Below, piece after piece: positions 10,476 to 20,350 of a stretch of DNA of 64,000 bases. The notes under the pieces were generated by a model that saw nothing but the letters and a program-made list of their open reading frames with translations, did not search any database and had not been told where the DNA came from. The stretch's first letter is position 1. Each line of letters opens with the position of its first letter. This DNA is from Cryoendolithus antarcticus (taxonomy: Eukaryota; Ascomycota; Dothideomycetes; Cladosporiales; Cladosporiaceae), in contig NAJO01000069.1 of NCBI GenBank assembly GCA_002077065.1, positions 62,001-126,000 of the forward strand. Reading direction: 5' to 3'. Made by a program: the position numbers and the translations under genes.

Positions 10476-13034
10476 TCAGTAGAATACCCCATTGACTCCG
10501 TACTTCCCATTGTGACTCTGACGGCGCTTGCCGCCTTTGCCACTCATGTAGCCGTTACCGTTGCTGCTGTAGTGCTGCTGGGACGGTGGACTGTAGTGCT
10601 GAGCTGGAGAACTGTACGCCTGAGCTGGAGGATCGCAATACTGCTGGGCTGGTGGAGGAGCGTACATTGGGGGCGGTACTCCGAAGGTCTGAGCGGGTGG
10701 GCCGTAAGGCAACGGCGCTGGAGAACCGAAGAATTGCTGTGGTGGTGGGCCATGTAGCGGTGGAGGTGGAGCGCCGTACTGAAGTGCCGCAGGAAAGCTG
10801 GAAGGACCAGAGACAGGCGCAGGAGATCCGTAGAGTTGGCTCGGAGCTGGAGCATAGCCAGCAGGGCTTCCTGCGAAGTGGTCGAAGTTCGTCGGTCCAG
10901 CCATCGGAGTGCCGTGCACTGATCCGCCACTCCCGGCACTGCCTGGCCGACCAGCGTATATCTCGTTGCCCGAGCTCCCTGGCCTACTCCCTCCGCTGTG
11001 TCTGCCTTGCATCCCAAATGCGCGCATCTCGCTGCCTCGCGCAAGACTGTCCCTGCTGATGCTACTTCGATCATTAGCACTCCGCGGCCTTCCTCCCACA
11101 ATACTCCCAACTAGACTCTCTCTCCTACTGCTGCCACCCATGCTCTCTCTACTCCTCTGGACTCCTGCTTGGGCTCCACCAATCTTCACAACCTGCTCTC
11201 CGTTCTTCTTCCCCCAGGTCTCAACAACGCCAAGCTCCCTCTTCACTCTCCTGCGCTTCTGCTCGTTCGTCTCGCCCTTCAGTCTCCCTACAAACACCTC
11301 CCAGCCATCTGACCCTGCCGCCTTGTCCTCAGAACTACGGCGTGAGATCGTCCACCTCAGCTCGTGGCCTGCCTTTGAAACTGAAGGGAGTGTAGAATTG
11401 GGTGGCAGCTGGGCGAAGTTCTTTGGATCGGGAGATGGTTGGTTTGTTTGATCGGGGGAGGCGGCGCCCAGAGGGATAGCGTTGGCGCCGCGGAGGACGG
11501 GTGGTGGGTGAGGAGTAGCTGAGTGGGTTTCGTGGAGAGTGCCAGCGTTTGGGCCTGTGAGTGGAGCTGCGGGAGAGGCTGAAGACGCGTTGGCTGGGAG
11601 GTCAACTTCAGGCGATGTGACCGATGTTGGCGATGAAACAACAGTGTGATCGGGTTGCAATGACGTGGCGATTGGCTGGCGGGCGAGAGAAAGCGGTGCT
11701 GACATGACAGTTGATTGGCGAGAAGATGGCTCGACTGGCGAGTTGCTGCCGGACGCGTAGAGGGAAGCATAGTCTGTCGATTTGAAGACCTGAGGCGGTG
11801 TCATCTCCGACTTGGACATGGACACCAAGACGTTCCTAGCGATCTCGGGCGTTGGCACATCGGGGGATGATTCAGCGGCTTGAGAGTTTGAGGTAGGTGT
11901 AGGATCGTCGACTTCCATCTCTGCGCCGGCTGTGACATCGTCGTCGTCGAAGTATGGCAGTGCGGGTGGCGAATGCCGCACCTTGTGATCGGTCTCTGTC
12001 GCGTCTTGATCAGTCTCTACCGCATTCTGGTCGTTCTCAACCGCTTCCTGATTGCTATCAGTCGCATCCTGATCGTCGGCAACGACTGGGACTGGCAGTT
12101 TCGAGGCGCTCGTTCTCGCCATCATAGCAGCGGGATCCGCAGCCTCAGCAATCGCTCCATCATGAGCTTTCAGCAGCTCATCAACGGCAGCAAGGATTTG
12201 CGCGTCAGCTTCACTCAGTCCAGGAAATTCTTTGTATTTGATCGGAGGCAGTCCTTTCTCCTCTCTGATCTGGGCGTTCAACGCGGCAGCCTTCTGATAT
12301 TCTTTATACTTACGCCTGACGAGTAGAGTCTGTGTTGCAATCTTGATAACGGCGGCTCTCTCTTCGAGCGTCTCGCGTCGTTCCTGTACTGCCCTGATCT
12401 CCGCGAAAGTCGGGAACTTCTCTGGCACGCGTGAGATCTTGACACCCCGCGTTGCAATCTCCTCGAGAACCTCATGTCTCGGTCTTTTCCTGCCTGCAGC
12501 TTTGTCGGCAGCCAAGCGTTCGCGTCTTTCCTTGTTGGACTCCGGGACCCAGGAAGGCAGGTGCCCCAATATCGGTCGTTCCTCTCTCCCACCGACATCA
12601 GTAAAGTTGAAGACCTTGCTTGTATTGATCGGTTCCTCGGGCTCGGTTACGCGCTTGCGCTTCTTCCCAGCCGTAGAAGTGCGCTTCGCCTTCTTTGTTG
12701 GTGGCATATCGTCCTCCTCATCGTCCTCAGCGCCCGCCTGCGCGTCAACATCATCATTTCCCTTCAAATACCGCTTCGGCTGCTCCTCGATCCATGCCTG
12801 ATCAGTCGATTCGTCGATCTCGTAGACAGCCCTGCGGTAATGATACGTCTGTTTTCCCGTCCCAGTAGTCGCTGCATTGTTCGAGGCGACTTTCTTCTCC
12901 CCGATCAACGCGTCTTTGGCGTGGATTTGCAGCTTCTTGAGGGCTTTTGCTGCTTTGGGTGTGAGATTTGTTGGGATGGGCGAAGGGGCTTTCGCGGTTG
13001 ATGCGCTGGGCAGCGAATGCCTGGTTCGCACCAT
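10476..13034 (-). CDS. Hypothetical nuclear-type low-complexity protein
   Basis: Single-exon frame of 852 residues starting at the ATG at 13034 (the frame extends three codons further, but only to a GTG). I do not recognise the family. The N-terminal third is Lys/Arg/Glu-rich with nuclear-localisation-like clusters (KKAKR, GKKRKR) and a probable helical region (ERRETLEERAAVIK). The middle has an acidic degenerate repeat built on DQDATETD and NDQNAVETD. The centre is Ser/Pro-rich. The last 170 residues are Pro/Gly/Tyr/Gln-rich (PPPPLHGPPPQQ, QHYSPPSQQHY), a likely disordered segment as in RNA-binding or chromatin scaffolding proteins. A role in the nucleus is inferred only from composition. 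Confidence 0.75.
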   Translation of the reverse strand: MVRTRHSLPSASTAKAPSPIPTNLTPKAAKALKKLQIHAKDALIGEKKVASNNAATTGTGKQTYHYRRAVYEIDESTDQAWIEEQPKRYLKGNDDVDAQAGAEDDEEDDMPPTKKAKRTSTAGKKRKRVTEPEEPINTSKVFNFTDVGGREERPILGHLPSWVPESNKERRERLAADKAAGRKRPRHEVLEEIATRGVKISRVPEKFPTFAEIRAVQERRETLEERAAVIKIATQTLLVRRKYKEYQKAAALNAQIREEKGLPPIKYKEFPGLSEADAQILAAVDELLKAHDGAIAEAADPAAMMARTSASKLPVPVVADDQDATDSNQEAVENDQNAVETDQDATETDHKVRHSPPALPYFDDDDVTAGAEMEVDDPTPTSNSQAAESSPDVPTPEIARNVLVSMSKSEMTPPQVFKSTDYASLYASGSNSPVEPSSRQSTVMSAPLSLARQPIATSLQPDHTVVSSPTSVTSPEVDLPANASSASPAAPLTGPNAGTLHETHSATPHPPPVLRGANAIPLGAASPDQTNQPSPDPKNFAQLPPNSTLPSVSKAGHELRWTISRRSSEDKAAGSDGWEVFVGRLKGETNEQKRRRVKRELGVVETWGKKNGEQVVKIGGAQAGVQRSRESMGGSSRRESLVGSIVGGRPRSANDRSSISRDSLARGSEMRAFGMQGRHSGGSRPGSSGNEIYAGRPGSAGSGGSVHGTPMAGPTNFDHFAGSPAGYAPAPSQLYGSPAPVSGPSSFPAALQYGAPPPPLHGPPPQQFFGSPAPLPYGPPAQTFGVPPPMYAPPPAQQYCDPPAQAYSSPAQHYSPPSQQHYSSNGNGYMSGKGGKRRQSHNGKYGVNGVFY

Positions 13035-15035
13035 GCTGTGCACTTGTTCTGGTGTAGTATGTCAAGTGCAGTGAGGTCGAAGTGATGGGTCGAAGTCGCG
13101 TCGATGAGTTGCTTGGCGTTGGACCCCGCGGACTTTAGGGAAAGACTCCAGCCACTTCAGACGTCTTGCAAGCGACGCGTAACGTTCAAGAGTGTCGATG
13201 GAGTGTTCAGAGTAGTAGGCGACTGGTAGAGTCCGCTCAGCAAATGTCGGACGTGACGGCACAGTCGCGTTCACGCCTGTACGATGCGAGACGATGCGAT
13301 GGTCAAGGAGAGCACGCTGCCATGAGCTGGACTGGCAGAGAAGTGACTTCACTTCCTCGACATTGTATAAGCACATGCAAATTCTGTCGACAGCTTTACG
13401 AGCGAGAGCTAGCGTAGTGACCTAGGTTGGCGACTCAGGAGCATCTCTTCACGTGCTGGTCTCGCTATACGTCTCGGCGATCAACGAACAAGACGACACA
13501 TTTGCTTCACGCTCGCAACGGCCAAGACGGTGACATCGATACAGACGACGATCGCGCCCGTTCTTCGTCTCCCGGAAGGTAATTAAGAAGTCTTCCTCTT
13601 TCTTAGAATGTCTACATCGTCCGACATTCCATTGCTCTCTGCCACTCCTCTTGAACTTCACTACATGGCAGCATGTTTGCATTCTCCGTAGCGCCTGGAT
13701 GATCCTTCCCAATGATACTACCGCGGTCGAAAATTACGGGTATTGATCGTTTTCATCGATTCGGCCCAATATATCGTTTCGATTCATGATGAGCGACGAG
13801 GAGACTTCAAGGATGGATGGGAATGCCACCCTATCCGCCCAGGGTCGTGACAACAAACGCGCTCCCGATCCAATTGTCTCGCATTCACGGCAATCACGAT
13901 CATCATCGCGCTGCCAGACTAGCTTCTCGAAGATAATGCTGGATGCGACTCGCTTTCTTACCCGCGAAGAACACTGGATCGACGAGGATCAGAATCGACA
14001 GAACCACAGTCAGTCCTCGAGGAATCAAGCAATTACGCTTATCGCCAGTACAGATCACCTACGCAGTAGGACTACGAGGAAACAGGATAAGTAGGATCAC
14101 AACGCCGCGATCAATCTGCGGCCATGCACGGAGAGGCATCGAGTCCACCGAGCTCTGGCAAAAACAAAGCTGCGAAAGCACCCTGTTCGATAGCACTGCA
14201 ACAGACCACGTATCAAGCAACGAGTGTAATATGACAGTGTCGACACAACTTCGACAGCGTATCTGGCAGTTCGAGGTTGAAAGCCAAGGTAGCGAGCGTG
14301 ATTGATAACGATCGTCGAGATATCTGCAAGTCCGGGACTCATCTTCGGCCTCACGCGAGTCCGGAAATACAGCCTCACGATCTAGCTGCCGGCGTTCCCC
14401 AGAACAGCCATCGCCAAGAATGGTATCCTGAATCGAAATGTCGACGGAGCCAGCAGAGTCTCAGACGGTGCCGGGCGAGTCGATGATACCTGGTAGAGAC
14501 TCGGCGTCTTGACGATGGACGGAAAGGTACGACAACTATCACTGATCAATACGAACGGCCCTGCCGGCAGACCTAAATAATGCGAAGCATAGAGTGCAGC
14601 ACAAAGCTTGATGGGACTCATGAGGCACGCGAGATATTCGACCGGTACGCCGAGAGCCTCTGAAAGTGCGATGGAAAAGTGAATCACACCCTCACAAAAC
14701 GCGCGCTCGAGTCGAACGTCTGGCTACGCGGAGATGAAAGGTACCTATATGTACTTTCACTTGACTTCACTTCAGCTTCTCGATTTGGCGGCCCGGCGCG
14801 TGAAGTCTTTGTTGACATCGCTGAATCACCTCGACTTGGACTTGACACAAGAGAGCTGCTCTTACACAATGTTTTCTAAGCTACCGACAATTTTCTGTAA
14901 CGCCTCTGCATACCAAAGACAGCAGTCGACATCACGCGACGCGCCACAACAAGCCGTAGTCAGCTCAACACCTCGCCAGCGACCTTCCAAGCGACATCAC
15001 CATCCACAGCCACCCCTCCACACAGCACCACGGCG
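13035..15035. other. Long spacer with a possible unresolved minus-strand gene
   Basis: About 2 kb without a confident gene. On the minus strand from about 14,620 down to 14,090 a protein-like frame can be extended by one phase-compatible intron (donor CAG/GTATCA near 14,500, acceptor TTTCGATTCAG near 14,450) and contains hydrophobic segments (VVILLILFP). It soon meets stops, and the upstream part lacks a clear start. It may be a decayed or multi-exon membrane-protein gene. The plus-strand end (about 14,740-15,035) is the promoter and leader of the next gene. Confidence 0.25.
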
Positions 15036-16178
15036 ATGGCGTTCCCCGACTACCCACCCTACCCGCCTTTCCCTCCCGCTCTTCCTTCTTATCGCGGCCC
15101 ATTCCCACCCCTCACATTGCGTCCACCCGGCCCACCTTCTTTCCCCGGCTACTTGCTCACACCCACACCTCCAATGACATTAGGCTTCTATCAGCGCTAC
15201 CCCGTCTCCGCAGCATACCAGACAGGCATTCAGCAGGGAAGGCGCGAGGGGTATGGTGCTGCTGTGGAGGACTTGAGAGGGCGGGAGCGGCTGGGTGAGT
15301 TTCGCGGTGACTCGGAGCAGGAGCAGGGCAGTCATGGAGGCAGCCAGTGGGGAGCGAGAGTCGAGATCGATGTTGGTATGGGGAGGCTGAGGCTCGAAGA
15401 TGGGAGGGAAGGATCCACTCGAGGATCAAGGGATGCCGAAAGCGAGGGCGGGAGTAGCAGAGGTGAAGTGTCAGGATCCTCAAGGAGAATCGGAGGAGAT
15501 GGGGGGTCCAGAGCACAGCGCGGCGCCACATCTCCACCGCGTGCCCGCGACCAGAACAGCACGCGCATCCAGACTTCAATGCAAGCACGCGACCCGCGAT
15601 CCTCCGCATCCAGCAACAAGCCTCCCTCCACAATCAATCCCGGAAGCAGCGTCAGCCAGCGACTAGAGCGCGGCAGTATCAGCAGCTCTCGCCGATCTCG
15701 TCGCTCGGGATCAACATCCACGCCTGGGCCCTTCACCTTCCCAGACCTCTCAGCCCGCTCAAGTCGCAGCAGCAAACGCGATCCCATTCTCGAGAACTTT
15801 GCCTGCGCCAAGCGCAATGCGAGTCCTCCGCCATCCCGCGCGAGAAGCAACAGATCGGCGGCGAGCAAGACGCACGAGCATGTGTGGGACGAGCGTACGC
15901 AGCAGTATTTATTTCCCTCATACTCGTCTCCAGCGCCGTCGAGGGACAGTGACAAGGCGTACGATAGTACGGGCCGCAGACCTCGAGGAAGATCACCGGT
16001 AATTACGTACCCGCGCTCGAGCCGCTTCTCATCTCCATCTCGGCGTGGGTCGGACACCAGCCGCTCGCGCTACACTAGAAAAGGCCGATCGCCAGGACCC
16101 AGTGTGCAGAGCAGCGGTGTTGGTGATGGATTGAGGGAGCGCGTGGATCGTAAGCTGAGCTTGTGGGAGCGGCGATGA
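15036..16178 (+). CDS. Hypothetical Pro-rich, Ser/Arg-rich protein
   Basis: Intronless 380-residue frame with ATG at 15036 (GGCGATGGC). I do not recognise a domain. The first 50 residues are strikingly Pro-rich (YPPYPPFPPALP, RPPGPPSFPG). A short ordered-looking segment follows (YQTGIQQGRREGYGAAVEDL), resembling glycine-zipper-like helices. The rest is Ser/Arg-rich with many RS, RSS and SRR blocks, as in splicing-associated or disordered scaffold proteins. It ends in a charged segment (RERVDRKLSLWERR). A long antisense frame over 15,332-16,057 is a mirror of the biased composition, not a gene. Confidence 0.65.
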   Translation: MAFPDYPPYPPFPPALPSYRGPFPPLTLRPPGPPSFPGYLLTPTPPMTLGFYQRYPVSAAYQTGIQQGRREGYGAAVEDLRGRERLGEFRGDSEQEQGSHGGSQWGARVEIDVGMGRLRLEDGREGSTRGSRDAESEGGSSRGEVSGSSRRIGGDGGSRAQRGATSPPRARDQNSTRIQTSMQARDPRSSASSNKPPSTINPGSSVSQRLERGSISSSRRSRRSGSTSTPGPFTFPDLSARSSRSSKRDPILENFACAKRNASPPPSRARSNRSAASKTHEHVWDERTQQYLFPSYSSPAPSRDSDKAYDSTGRRPRGRSPVITYPRSSRFSSPSRRGSDTSRSRYTRKGRSPGPSVQSSGVGDGLRERVDRKLSLWERR

Positions 16179-16595
16179 ATGCGTGGAGACAGCAATTGGC
16201 GGCTTGACTCGGAAGTGAGGTAGTTGATGACCATGGAGGCGATGTCCGGTAGCGGAAAGGAAATCTCGCGTCCTTGGAAGGCGAAGCCGAGAGTTCGAAA
16301 TGTCGGTGCGGCGCAATTCGCTCGAGATGAACATGGTATACGCATCGGCGGACTACTCGATACTGAGCGGAATGATTGGGGGAGCAGCTCCAGTCCGATT
16401 GCTATTTGGACACCTGGCCAACCAGCGAACGCCTTGCTGGGTGGGATCCGGAAGACCAGATGTCGGTGTGCTTGTGCGAGGGCACGATGGACTTGCTTGT
16501 TCCTCATGTAGCAGTAGACGATTGAGGCTGGAGGACATCACAAGCTCTCAACACCATACTCGCGCAACAGGTAGAATTCTCATGCAATCATCTCT
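16179..16595. other. Convergent intergenic spacer
   Basis: Lies between the 3' ends of the S/R-rich gene (+) and the PQ-loop gene (-). Only unsupported frames on both strands. Confidence 0.45.
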
Positions 16596-17597
16596 TCACC
16601 CCACAACTGCATCCTCCTCATCATCTTCCTCCTTCTTCTCCCCAAACACACTGAACTGCACAAAGATAGCTCCGTCCTCTACCATCGTGCCCAAACTCCC
16701 AATCAGCCACGGGAGGTTCGTCATCACGTACCCGCCTTCAAGCGAATGAAACAGGATGCCCGCGCCGTAACTCGCATTACCCACTAAGCTGAGCATGAAG
16801 AAGAGTAATGACAGACCTTCGCAAGAACGGGAGCGCTGGTTCTTGATAATCTGTGGGATGCGGGCGCCTAGGTAGAGAACCGCGCTGCCGTAGCCTAGAA
16901 GCTCTGCGCCGAGAGGGGTGGGTGTCGAGTCCACGGAGCCGCCTGGACGAGGCTCAGGTACGGGCTGCCACGTGCCAGTGCGATAGGCGATGGCCCAGCC
17001 TGCTGTGCCCACAAAGAGTATGCCGATGATCGAGAGCGTGTTCTTCAGCCAGGCCGACTTTTGCGTGGGTTCCTCCAAGATTGCAGCCAGACTTTCCCGA
17101 TGATGCGATGAAGATGATGTATAGCTTGGATTCCGCTTCGCCAACGAAGCTGTACTACTAGGCCTGCGATGCGATCCCGGCAACCCAATATTACTCCCCT
17201 GGCTCCCCGCTCTCCTGGTCTTTGGACTTCCCTGCACTTCCCCATTGCCCAACAACGCGCTCGTCTCCTCCACAACTCCCTTCATCTCTTGCTGGTTTCT
17301 CTTCAAGCTCCTGTAGTACACACATTGCGCAATCAACGCCCCATCAGCGAAGCAAAAGTACACCGCAAGCGCAATCACAGTCGGCACCAAGCCCGCCCAA
17401 AGTGCGCCTGCCAAGTTGAGGACATCGCCAGCGGCCCAAATGAGGAGGAAAGGCAGGGAGATGCCGTCCGCGTTGCCGTTAGTGTAGTTCTCGAGGAGCT
17501 GCGGGACGAGGAGGAAGATCCAGGACGCGAGGGAGATGGAGCCGAAGATGCCGGAGAGGGCTTCGTGAGGGGTGAGGGTGACTGCCATATTGAACAT
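16596..17597 (-). CDS. PQ-loop vacuolar amino-acid transporter, Ypq1/PQLC2 type
   Basis: 333-residue seven-helix protein of the PQ-loop family, which exports cationic amino acids across the vacuolar/lysosomal membrane in yeast (Ypq1-3) and animals (PQLC2). Two PQ motifs are visible: LLVPQLLENY in the first repeat and ARIPQIIKNQ in the second. Each is followed by the family's SxxGLSL-type segment (ADGISLPFLL; CEGLSLLFFM). A roughly 100-residue Ser-rich cytoplasmic loop separates the two halves, as in fungal homologues, and contains LLGNGEV, a possible acidic/dileucine sorting signal. The frame is open upstream, but the ATG at 17597 (MFNMAVTLTP) gives the usual N-terminus; 17588 is an alternative. 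The Asp/Glu-rich tail (EEDDEEDAVVG) is cytosolic. Confidence 0.88.
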   Translation of the reverse strand: MFNMAVTLTPHEALSGIFGSISLASWIFLLVPQLLENYTNGNADGISLPFLLIWAAGDVLNLAGALWAGLVPTVIALAVYFCFADGALIAQCVYYRSLKRNQQEMKGVVEETSALLGNGEVQGSPKTRRAGSQGSNIGLPGSHRRPSSTASLAKRNPSYTSSSSHHRESLAAILEEPTQKSAWLKNTLSIIGILFVGTAGWAIAYRTGTWQPVPEPRPGGSVDSTPTPLGAELLGYGSAVLYLGARIPQIIKNQRSRSCEGLSLLFFMLSLVGNASYGAGILFHSLEGGYVMTNLPWLIGSLGTMVEDGAIFVQFSVFGEKKEEDDEEDAVVG

Positions 17598-17931
17598 GAT
17601 CGGGCGGAGGGTGGTGACACAGTGGAGTGGAGCGGAGAGGGAGGTCAACTTTGGTCTATGTTGAGGGAATCGAAGGCAGAAAATGCATTGAGACTCGAAA
17701 TGGATAAGGCACGCGACAAGGTTTGAGCTCTCCACTGCGCTGGGATCGGTCCGGCTTTACCTTTGTCCGGCGTCGATGACCTGCCTCTTCCTCGCTTGAT
17801 GAATTGCCGTCTTTGCCATCTACCGTACGTGCATGCTGATCTCACATTGATCTTCGAGTGATGCGTGGGCTAGGTCTCTTCGTCCGTGAACAACATGTAA
17901 GTTCTTAGTGTCCAGCTCCTCGCACTTTATC

Positions 17932-19248
17932 ATGTCAACGTCCGAGCCGTTTAACATCGCCATCATCGGCGGTGGCATTGGAGGCCTCTTCGCAGCTCTC
18001 TGCATTCATCACCACGTCTCTCTTCTTCCTACCTCCCAAGCCCGGACTGTCAAGATCTCGGTATACGAGCAATCTTCTGCCTACCGCGAGATCGGCGCCG
18101 GTGTAGGCTTAGGTGTCAACGCAGCCAGACTAGTGCACAAGCTTGGCCTAGGTGACAAGCTGAACGCCATCGCCGGTCATCGACAGGGCATCTGGATCAC
18201 GTTTCGACGGTTTGATGATGGCGGAGAGGTAGTCACAGTGCCAGTGAAGGATGATGACGTCGTAAGGCAAGCGCCATGTGCGAGGAGCGATCTACTGGCG
18301 ATCCTGAAGAATGCAGTCGAGGACCGGTATGCCGCAAAGCTCCTCACAAGCAAAGAGTGCCTTCGCATCGAGGAGCTAGACGCCTCCACAACTCGCCTAC
18401 AGTTCTCCGACTCCACCTCTGCTACGGCCAATCTAGTGCTAGCAAGCGATGGCATCCACTCCGCAACTCTGCACCAGATGCTCCCAGCTACACCACCTCC
18501 ACCTCCATCTTCGCAGATCGCATACCGCGCTGTGCTTCCCACCTCAGATCTGCCCTTCTGGCCCTACAATTCCTACTCAGCCTGCTGGATCGCAGAAGGA
18601 AGACACTTCCTGACCTTCCCGATCAGCTCGAACAAAGCACTCAACATTGTGGCCTTTGTCGCGAAGTCATCCGAAGAGATCGCCAAGCTAGGGGCGGAGG
18701 AGAGCTGGGTCTCGACTTGCTCGCGGAACGAAGTCGACAAGGACTTTGCTGGCTTCGAGAAGACTGTGCAGAAGCTGATCGAGCTTATGCCGGAGGAGGT
18801 GAGTAGATGGAAGATCCACGATCGCGATCCGCTGCATCAGTGGCACTTCATGGGAGGGAAGGTGGCGCTGCTCGGGGATGCTGCACATGCTATGCTGCCA
18901 CATCTCGGCGCTGGAGCAGGGCAGGCGATGGAAGATGGATGGGTGCTTGGGCGAGTCGTAGCGGATCATCTCGCTGCTTCATCTTCCGTTCCGGAGTCAT
19001 CGCAGTTCAAAAGCTTGTCAGGAACAATGGATCTGTATCAAGCAGCCCGTCTCCCGCGAGCGCAGAAGACGCAGAAAGGTAGCAGAGCTGCAGGACTGAA
19101 CTATGAGCTAATCGGAGAAGGTATGGAGGGCTTGAGCTTTGAGGCACGACTAGAGATGATGGCTGAGGGCACAAGTACGAGGATGAAGTCGATCTGGGAA
19201 GAGGATCTGGATGAGACTTATGAGAGGTGTAGAGACGGGGGAACATAG
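17932..19248 (+). CDS. FAD-dependent monooxygenase, salicylate hydroxylase type
   Basis: 438-residue flavoprotein hydroxylase of the PHBH/NahG class, which hydroxylates aromatic substrates using NAD(P)H and O2. The dinucleotide-binding motif (IIGGGIGGLFAAL) starts at about residue 11. The mid-protein LVLASDGIHS is the DG motif binding FAD and NAD(P)H. The GD motif region reads GDAAHAMLPHLGAGAGQAMEDG, close to the consensus of salicylate hydroxylases. The chosen ATG at 17932 is the first in frame; about 20 nt upstream only GTG is available. Intronless. The substrate could be salicylate, 6-MSA-like or another aromatic; no neighbouring biosynthetic genes narrow it. Confidence 0.88.
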   Translation: MSTSEPFNIAIIGGGIGGLFAALCIHHHVSLLPTSQARTVKISVYEQSSAYREIGAGVGLGVNAARLVHKLGLGDKLNAIAGHRQGIWITFRRFDDGGEVVTVPVKDDDVVRQAPCARSDLLAILKNAVEDRYAAKLLTSKECLRIEELDASTTRLQFSDSTSATANLVLASDGIHSATLHQMLPATPPPPPSSQIAYRAVLPTSDLPFWPYNSYSACWIAEGRHFLTFPISSNKALNIVAFVAKSSEEIAKLGAEESWVSTCSRNEVDKDFAGFEKTVQKLIELMPEEVSRWKIHDRDPLHQWHFMGGKVALLGDAAHAMLPHLGAGAGQAMEDGWVLGRVVADHLAASSSVPESSQFKSLSGTMDLYQAARLPRAQKTQKGSRAAGLNYELIGEGMEGLSFEARLEMMAEGTSTRMKSIWEEDLDETYERCRDGGT

Positions 19249-20350
19249 CTGGGACGTACCGCGATAGTGCAGCGCAAGAACTTTGGCATGCTGCAGGACT
19301 AGATCTTGATGCCTTCTTACATGATCGGCCGTTGTGGGATCCAGTACGAAAGAGATTCAGGTTGAGTGAAGCTACCTTCGAACATTATCTTAGTGTTGAC
19401 GTTTGCTGGACGCTGGGATCTTCGTACGCTGAACGACCGGATAGGCTCGCGCCGTTGACCTGACTGAAAAGCGCTGCGATGGATGACAAGCCTCAGATGA
19501 TCACGATGGATCGTTGTCATAACAGACTGCGGCATATCCTACGTGTCGACATGACGTCTCTCAAGCTGTCTCAGGAGCCACATGTTCATATAGCATGTCT
19601 GACAACGGCGTGCGGTTATGCACGGCCGTTATCATAAAGAGCATTGATTAATGACTACTTACAGAACAAGGTAAGACACTGATTTCAACTTCCGCAACTC
19701 AGTCGGAGGATTTCACATTGAAGTCTCGAAACAACGTTCATGTTGTCTATTCTTGGCTTTGTTTTGTTACGGGCTTGGCGCGCGCCTCCGGACTCTGACA
19801 TGGAGATCCCGAAGGATTCAGTGAACCCGAACACGATCGCAACTTACTGTAAAACAGACTATTGTGGCTACCACAGCAGCCAACTTCGCGACACAGCCGC
19901 GACGCAGTGCTTGCCGCGAACGGACTGCCGGCTGAAGTCGACGTGCTGCCCGCATTCGAACTCTCTCCAGATCTGTGATGGCATGCATGTGGGGTAAAGA
20001 AAGCGTGCGGCCCCCGATCTGCAACGGCAAACGGTAAGCCAATCCCCGTCACGTCACACCACCATGCACATGCACGGTCACGGCATGACTTCACCCCCAG
20101 GAAGCAATGATGGAGTAGGCTCCCCGCACGCTGCACCAACATCTCAATTGTAGCACGCTGTGACACTGCACTGCCTTGTCGTTGTGTGAGCCTCAGGTCA
20201 GATCGTCGTCAATGTTGTAGTTCATCTTTCACCGGCACCCTCAGCACCGCCCCGAATCCTACCAAATCCGCGCCGCAGGAGCTGAGCTGCGCTTGTCAGC
20301 CTTGCACAGCACTGCGATATACCCTCTCACCACGCCTGGAGCCTGCGAAG
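19249..20350. other. Intergenic, promoter side of membrane protein gene
   Basis: About 1.1 kb with no confident gene. A plus-strand 85-codon frame at 19,740 is Cys-rich, but has no splice support or clear secretion signal. Confidence 0.4.

Noticed and set aside
14382..14687. Minus-strand 101-residue frame as a complete gene
   Set aside because: Its first codon is GTG and it needs an intron to continue; the extended version soon reaches stops, so it is only mentioned as a possible relic.
15332..16057. Long minus-strand frame of 241 residues
   Set aside because: It is the mirror of the Ser/Arg-rich gene on the plus strand; its Leu/Arg/Ser composition follows from codon bias, and there is no domain.
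19740..19997. Plus-strand 85-residue Cys-rich frame
   Set aside because: Eight Cys and a weakly hydrophobic start are suggestive, but there is no convincing signal cleavage site, promoter element or splice support.
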